From positions 310,001 through 374,000 of the forward strand of contig NZ_OW968402.1 in assembly GCF_943169825.2 (NCBI RefSeq): a DNA stretch of 64,000 nt. Reading direction: 5' to 3'. A program made the translations under genes and the position numbers. Below are positions 61,722-64,000 of this stretch, one piece after another. The notes below the pieces were generated by a model. That model ran no database searches, had not been told where the DNA came from, and was given only the letters and a program-made list of their open reading frames with translations. The stretch comes from Varibaculum prostatecancerukia (GTDB taxonomy: Bacteria; Actinomycetota; Actinomycetes; Actinomycetales; Actinomycetaceae). Numbering within the stretch: the stretch's first letter is position 1; each line of letters begins with the position of its first letter.

Positions 61722-61754
61722 GGGTGGGGGCGAAACTAAGTTTCGCCCCCACCC
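61722..61754. terminator. bidirectional terminator between eno and the LuxR gene
   Basis: A 14-bp perfect stem GGGTGGGGGCGAAA/TTTCGCCCCCACCC with a 5-nt loop, A-rich before and CTTTTA after. It serves eno and the convergent LuxR-type gene. Confidence 0.9.
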
Positions 61755-61770
61755 CTTTTATCCGTTCAAA

Positions 61771-62481
61771 CTATTCGCTGTCGGCGTCAGCTTGGCTATC
61801 AGATAACTCTTGGGGCTCCTCATTTTCGGAATACTCGGGGAAATCCTCCTTAAAGCGGTGATAGAGATCTAGGCGGGAGGAAGCGGGTCTGCCTTGAGCC
61901 GCATAGGCGCGCCTAATGCGCTGTACATAGGTGTTCACCGTGTTGGTGGTGAGCCCTAGCTGGCGGGCAACCGTTTTCGCTGGCAGTCCCCGAAAACCGT
62001 AGAGTTCTAATACTCGCAGTTCATTAGGGCTAAGCAGTAAACAGTTAGGTTGGGGGGACTCTGAATTTTCATCGGCCTTGTTGCTTTGCCCCCGGTTCTT
62101 TTCTCCGTGGGGTTGACAGAGCGCAGTAAGCAAGTGTGCTAGCGGCTCACATTTGAAAACTGTTTTATTGCAGCAGGGGCGCTTGGTGACTGCGGGTACC
62201 AAGGCGGTTTCCTCTGATTGCAGGTAGGGCAGAACCGTAAAACCTAAGGCACATAGCCTGTCTAGGTTGTCCAGAAGTTGGGAGTCGTCAGCTAAATTAC
62301 CGGCTAGGATGACCGCAATCGAGGAGTTTTCATCCGCTTTCTCTTCCGGAAAACTCTGTAAAAAACCATTTATAGTGTTGAAACTTCCCAAAAAGGTCAT
62401 GGCGGTGTCCTCTAAAATCACCTCGCGAATCCCGAGGCCGATTGCGGGTTGTTCGTCCAATACCGCTACAGATTTAAGCAT
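61771..62481 (-). CDS. LuxR-type regulator with a pseudo-receiver
   Basis: A 236-residue protein. Residues 1-125 follow a response-regulator receiver plan (SVAVLDEQPAIGLGIREVIL ...), but the phosphoacceptor strand reads IAVILAGN with Ala60 where Asp is expected. A Cys pair (RPCCNKTVFKC) lies in the linker region. The C-terminal GerE HTH is complete (LSPNELRVLELYGFRGLPAKTVARQLGLTTNTVNTYVQRIRRAY). An acidic tail ends the protein. It probably binds DNA without phosphorylation control. It is divergent to the nSTAND gene. Confidence 0.88.
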   Translation of the reverse strand: MLKSVAVLDEQPAIGLGIREVILEDTAMTFLGSFNTINGFLQSFPEEKADENSSIAVILAGNLADDSQLLDNLDRLCALGFTVLPYLQSEETALVPAVTKRPCCNKTVFKCEPLAHLLTALCQPHGEKNRGQSNKADENSESPQPNCLLLSPNELRVLELYGFRGLPAKTVARQLGLTTNTVNTYVQRIRRAYAAQGRPASSRLDLYHRFKEDFPEYSENEEPQELSDSQADADSE

Positions 62482-62491
62482 CTTCCTCTCC

Positions 62492-62592
62492 TGTCTTAAA
62501 AATTAGACACCCTTTATATAAGGGAGGAGTTGAATATCAGATTAGAGAAAATCACGTCTAATTTCCGGTGAATTCAGACTTAATACTTAGAC
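62492..62592. promoter_or_regulatory. TTAGAC/GTCTAA repeats in the divergent intergenic region
   Basis: An inverted pair TGTCT/AGACA with an 8-nt spacer at 62492-62509, GTCTAA at 62556-62561 and TTAGAC at 62587-62592. Two or more copies in one 300-bp divergent region suggest an operator, perhaps for the LuxR-type protein. Confidence 0.45.
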
Positions 62593-62780
62593 AATGTACG
62601 GGCAGGTAGAAGCGATTTAAGTGGTTTATTTACCCTTAGGTTCGCACACAACCGACTCTGACCGAACCTTATTGTAAACCTAGAAAAAGCAGGACTTAGT
62701 GCCTATGGAAACCGCCTTATATGAGGAAGGGTAACGATTAGAATAAAAATAATCAGATTAAATCCTCACGAGTGTCACGA

Positions 62781-64000
62781 TGTTAGAAATATATTCCTCT
62801 CAAGAATTGGCAGCTGTTTTAAATCAGGCCCGTCAGACGAAAGTGTCGGCGGGTGAAAAGGGCTACTCTATCCGTGACCTCGCTAAACGTCTTGATCTCG
62901 CACCTAGCACCCTGCAGGGGTGGCTACAGGGTGCGCATCTGCCCACCCTCGCCCTACGCGAGAAATTCTTGCAGCTGCTGGACGAGCTGGGATTATTAAC
63001 CCCCGAGGACAATGAATCTTTCTGGCAGCGCACTCTAGATACACTTTCCCGCTCTAAACAGGGATGGATCGGCTGTCCCTACCAGGGGTTACTGCCTTAT
63101 AGCGCACAGACTGAAAGCGTATTTTACGGGCGTGAACAGCTGCTGGGGGAACTGGAAAACGCGATCACCACCGCTCAAGGCAAACGTACAAAACTGGTAA
63201 TAGTGCTCGGCGCTTCCGGTGCGGGAAAAACTTCTCTGCTTTCAGCCGGTTTAGTAGGTAAATCCTGTCAACCATCTGGGCGGCTCAGCCACTACCAACC
63301 CCGGACTCTGTCGGCGGGAGAAGTGATTAAACAGCTTCCGCAGCTATTAGCGCCTGCCGATAAAACTCAGTGGGCAAAATCCTTGCTGATAATCGATCAA
63401 CTTGAAGACTTTCTGATTGCAAACCCGGATAAAGTTACTACCGCGCTGGATGCCCTCTATGAACTGGCAGAAACCCGGGTAGTAGTTTTGGGGGTGCGTT
63501 CAGATGCCCTGGATGCATTATTGCAGGATGTACGCTTTTCCCGAGCTCTTTCCAGTCCGCTGATCGTCACGGCTCCCAGCGTCGTTGAATATGGGGAAAT
63601 TATTTCCCGTCCCGCCCTGGATGCGGGGCGAAAGATCACTCCTGAACTTAAAGAGCTGCTGCTTTCTCAAATCCAGGAATCTACTGCCGAGGACGCCAGC
63701 GTACTTCCGCAGCTGTCTAACTTGCTGTTGATGGTTTGGAAGTCCACCAATAACTCGCTTTTGACCGTTAGTGATTACCTGAAAGTAGGCGGATTGGCGG
63801 GTAGCCTGGAAAAACTAGCCGACCAGTTTTACCAAAAACTCTCGGCCTCTGAGCGCGAAAAATTACGTTCTCTGCTGCTTTCGCTGGTGGAAGTGGGCGA
63901 ACATCGGGTTACGCGGCGAGTAATAGCTCTTAGCGATGTTCCTGAAGAGTATCTGGAACTACTGGAAAGTCTCAGCCGCGAACGCCTGGTGGTAATCGAT
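62781..64000 (+). CDS. XRE-nSTAND NTPase (runs off the window)
   Basis: The first 406 codons of a long gene. A Cro/CI-like HTH (about 12-65; GYSIRDLAKRLDLAPSTLQGWLQGAHLPT) is followed by a P-loop STAND NTPase: FYGREQLLGELENAI, Walker A LVIVLGASGAGKTSLLSAGL, Walker B SLLIIDQLEDFLI and a sensor strand VVVLGVRSDALDALL. This is the nSTAND1 plan seen in actinobacterial WD40- or TPR-bearing signalling proteins. The effector or repeat part lies beyond the edge. Such proteins have been linked to signalling and phage sensing. Confidence 0.82.

Overview
The window looks like a chromosome segment of a mid-GC actinobacterium, probably Actinomycetaceae-like. Support comes from the lysA-hom-thrC-thrB-rho order, a Rho with a long Arg/Gly/Asp-rich N-terminal insertion, Mfd, enolase and a LuxR-type regulator with GTG starts and GC-rich terminators. 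The genus cannot be fixed from the sequence alone. Four blocks can be told apart.

(1) 1-26.6 kb is a prophage of HK97-type siphophage design, almost wholly on the minus strand. Read in transcription order (right to left) it has a sigma-like regulator, small early genes, DUF2800 and DUF2815 proteins, family A DNA polymerase, antirepressor, DUF7768-type protein, primase-helicase, VRR-NUC, SNF2-type helicase, ArpU-like late regulator, HNH nuclease and small terminase. Next comes a modification cassette (metK, ParB-methyltransferase, C5-methyltransferase) with small accessory genes, then large terminase, portal, ClpP-like protease, capsid, neck genes and the start of the major tail protein. Four plus-strand genes (VanZ-like, two small membrane proteins, DUF3800) sit inside it as morons. 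The large terminase and two neighbours carry nine single-base losses within about 1.5 kb, and metK has a stop at codon 8, so the prophage is either defective or mis-sequenced there. No integrase is seen.

(2) 27-30.2 kb is a plus-strand operon of an ABC-three-component (ABC-3C) predicted conflict system: a zinc-binding HNH-like protein, a 72-residue middle component and a DUF2326-type ABC ATPase, ending in a truncated HTH regulator.

(3) 30.2-39 kb is a mosaic of gene remnants around an AT-rich, Firmicutes-like island. The island carries a VOC protein, TfoX-N, a two-component system, a BceAB/MacB-like ABC exporter and a frameshifted HAD phosphatase. It ends at a decayed second TfoX copy, the last residues of a serine recombinase and a 5'-truncated ABC-2 permease. 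A 2-TM protein and a strongly structured intergenic region follow.

(4) 39-64 kb is mostly chromosomal: a siderophore-type iron ABC transporter, a YeiH-family membrane protein, an MmeI-like restriction-modification enzyme, a relBE-type toxin-antitoxin pair bracketed by two copies of a palindrome, lysA, hom-thrC-thrB, rho, a secreted 3D-like protein, mfd, a lipoprotein, eno, a LuxR-type regulator with a pseudo-receiver, and the start of an XRE-nSTAND NTPase that runs off the end.

Taken together, the accessory half stacks genome-defence functions (phage methylation with its own SAM supply, ABC-3C, MmeI-like RM, relBE, nSTAND) on both sides of a transferred Firmicutes-type resistance-like island.
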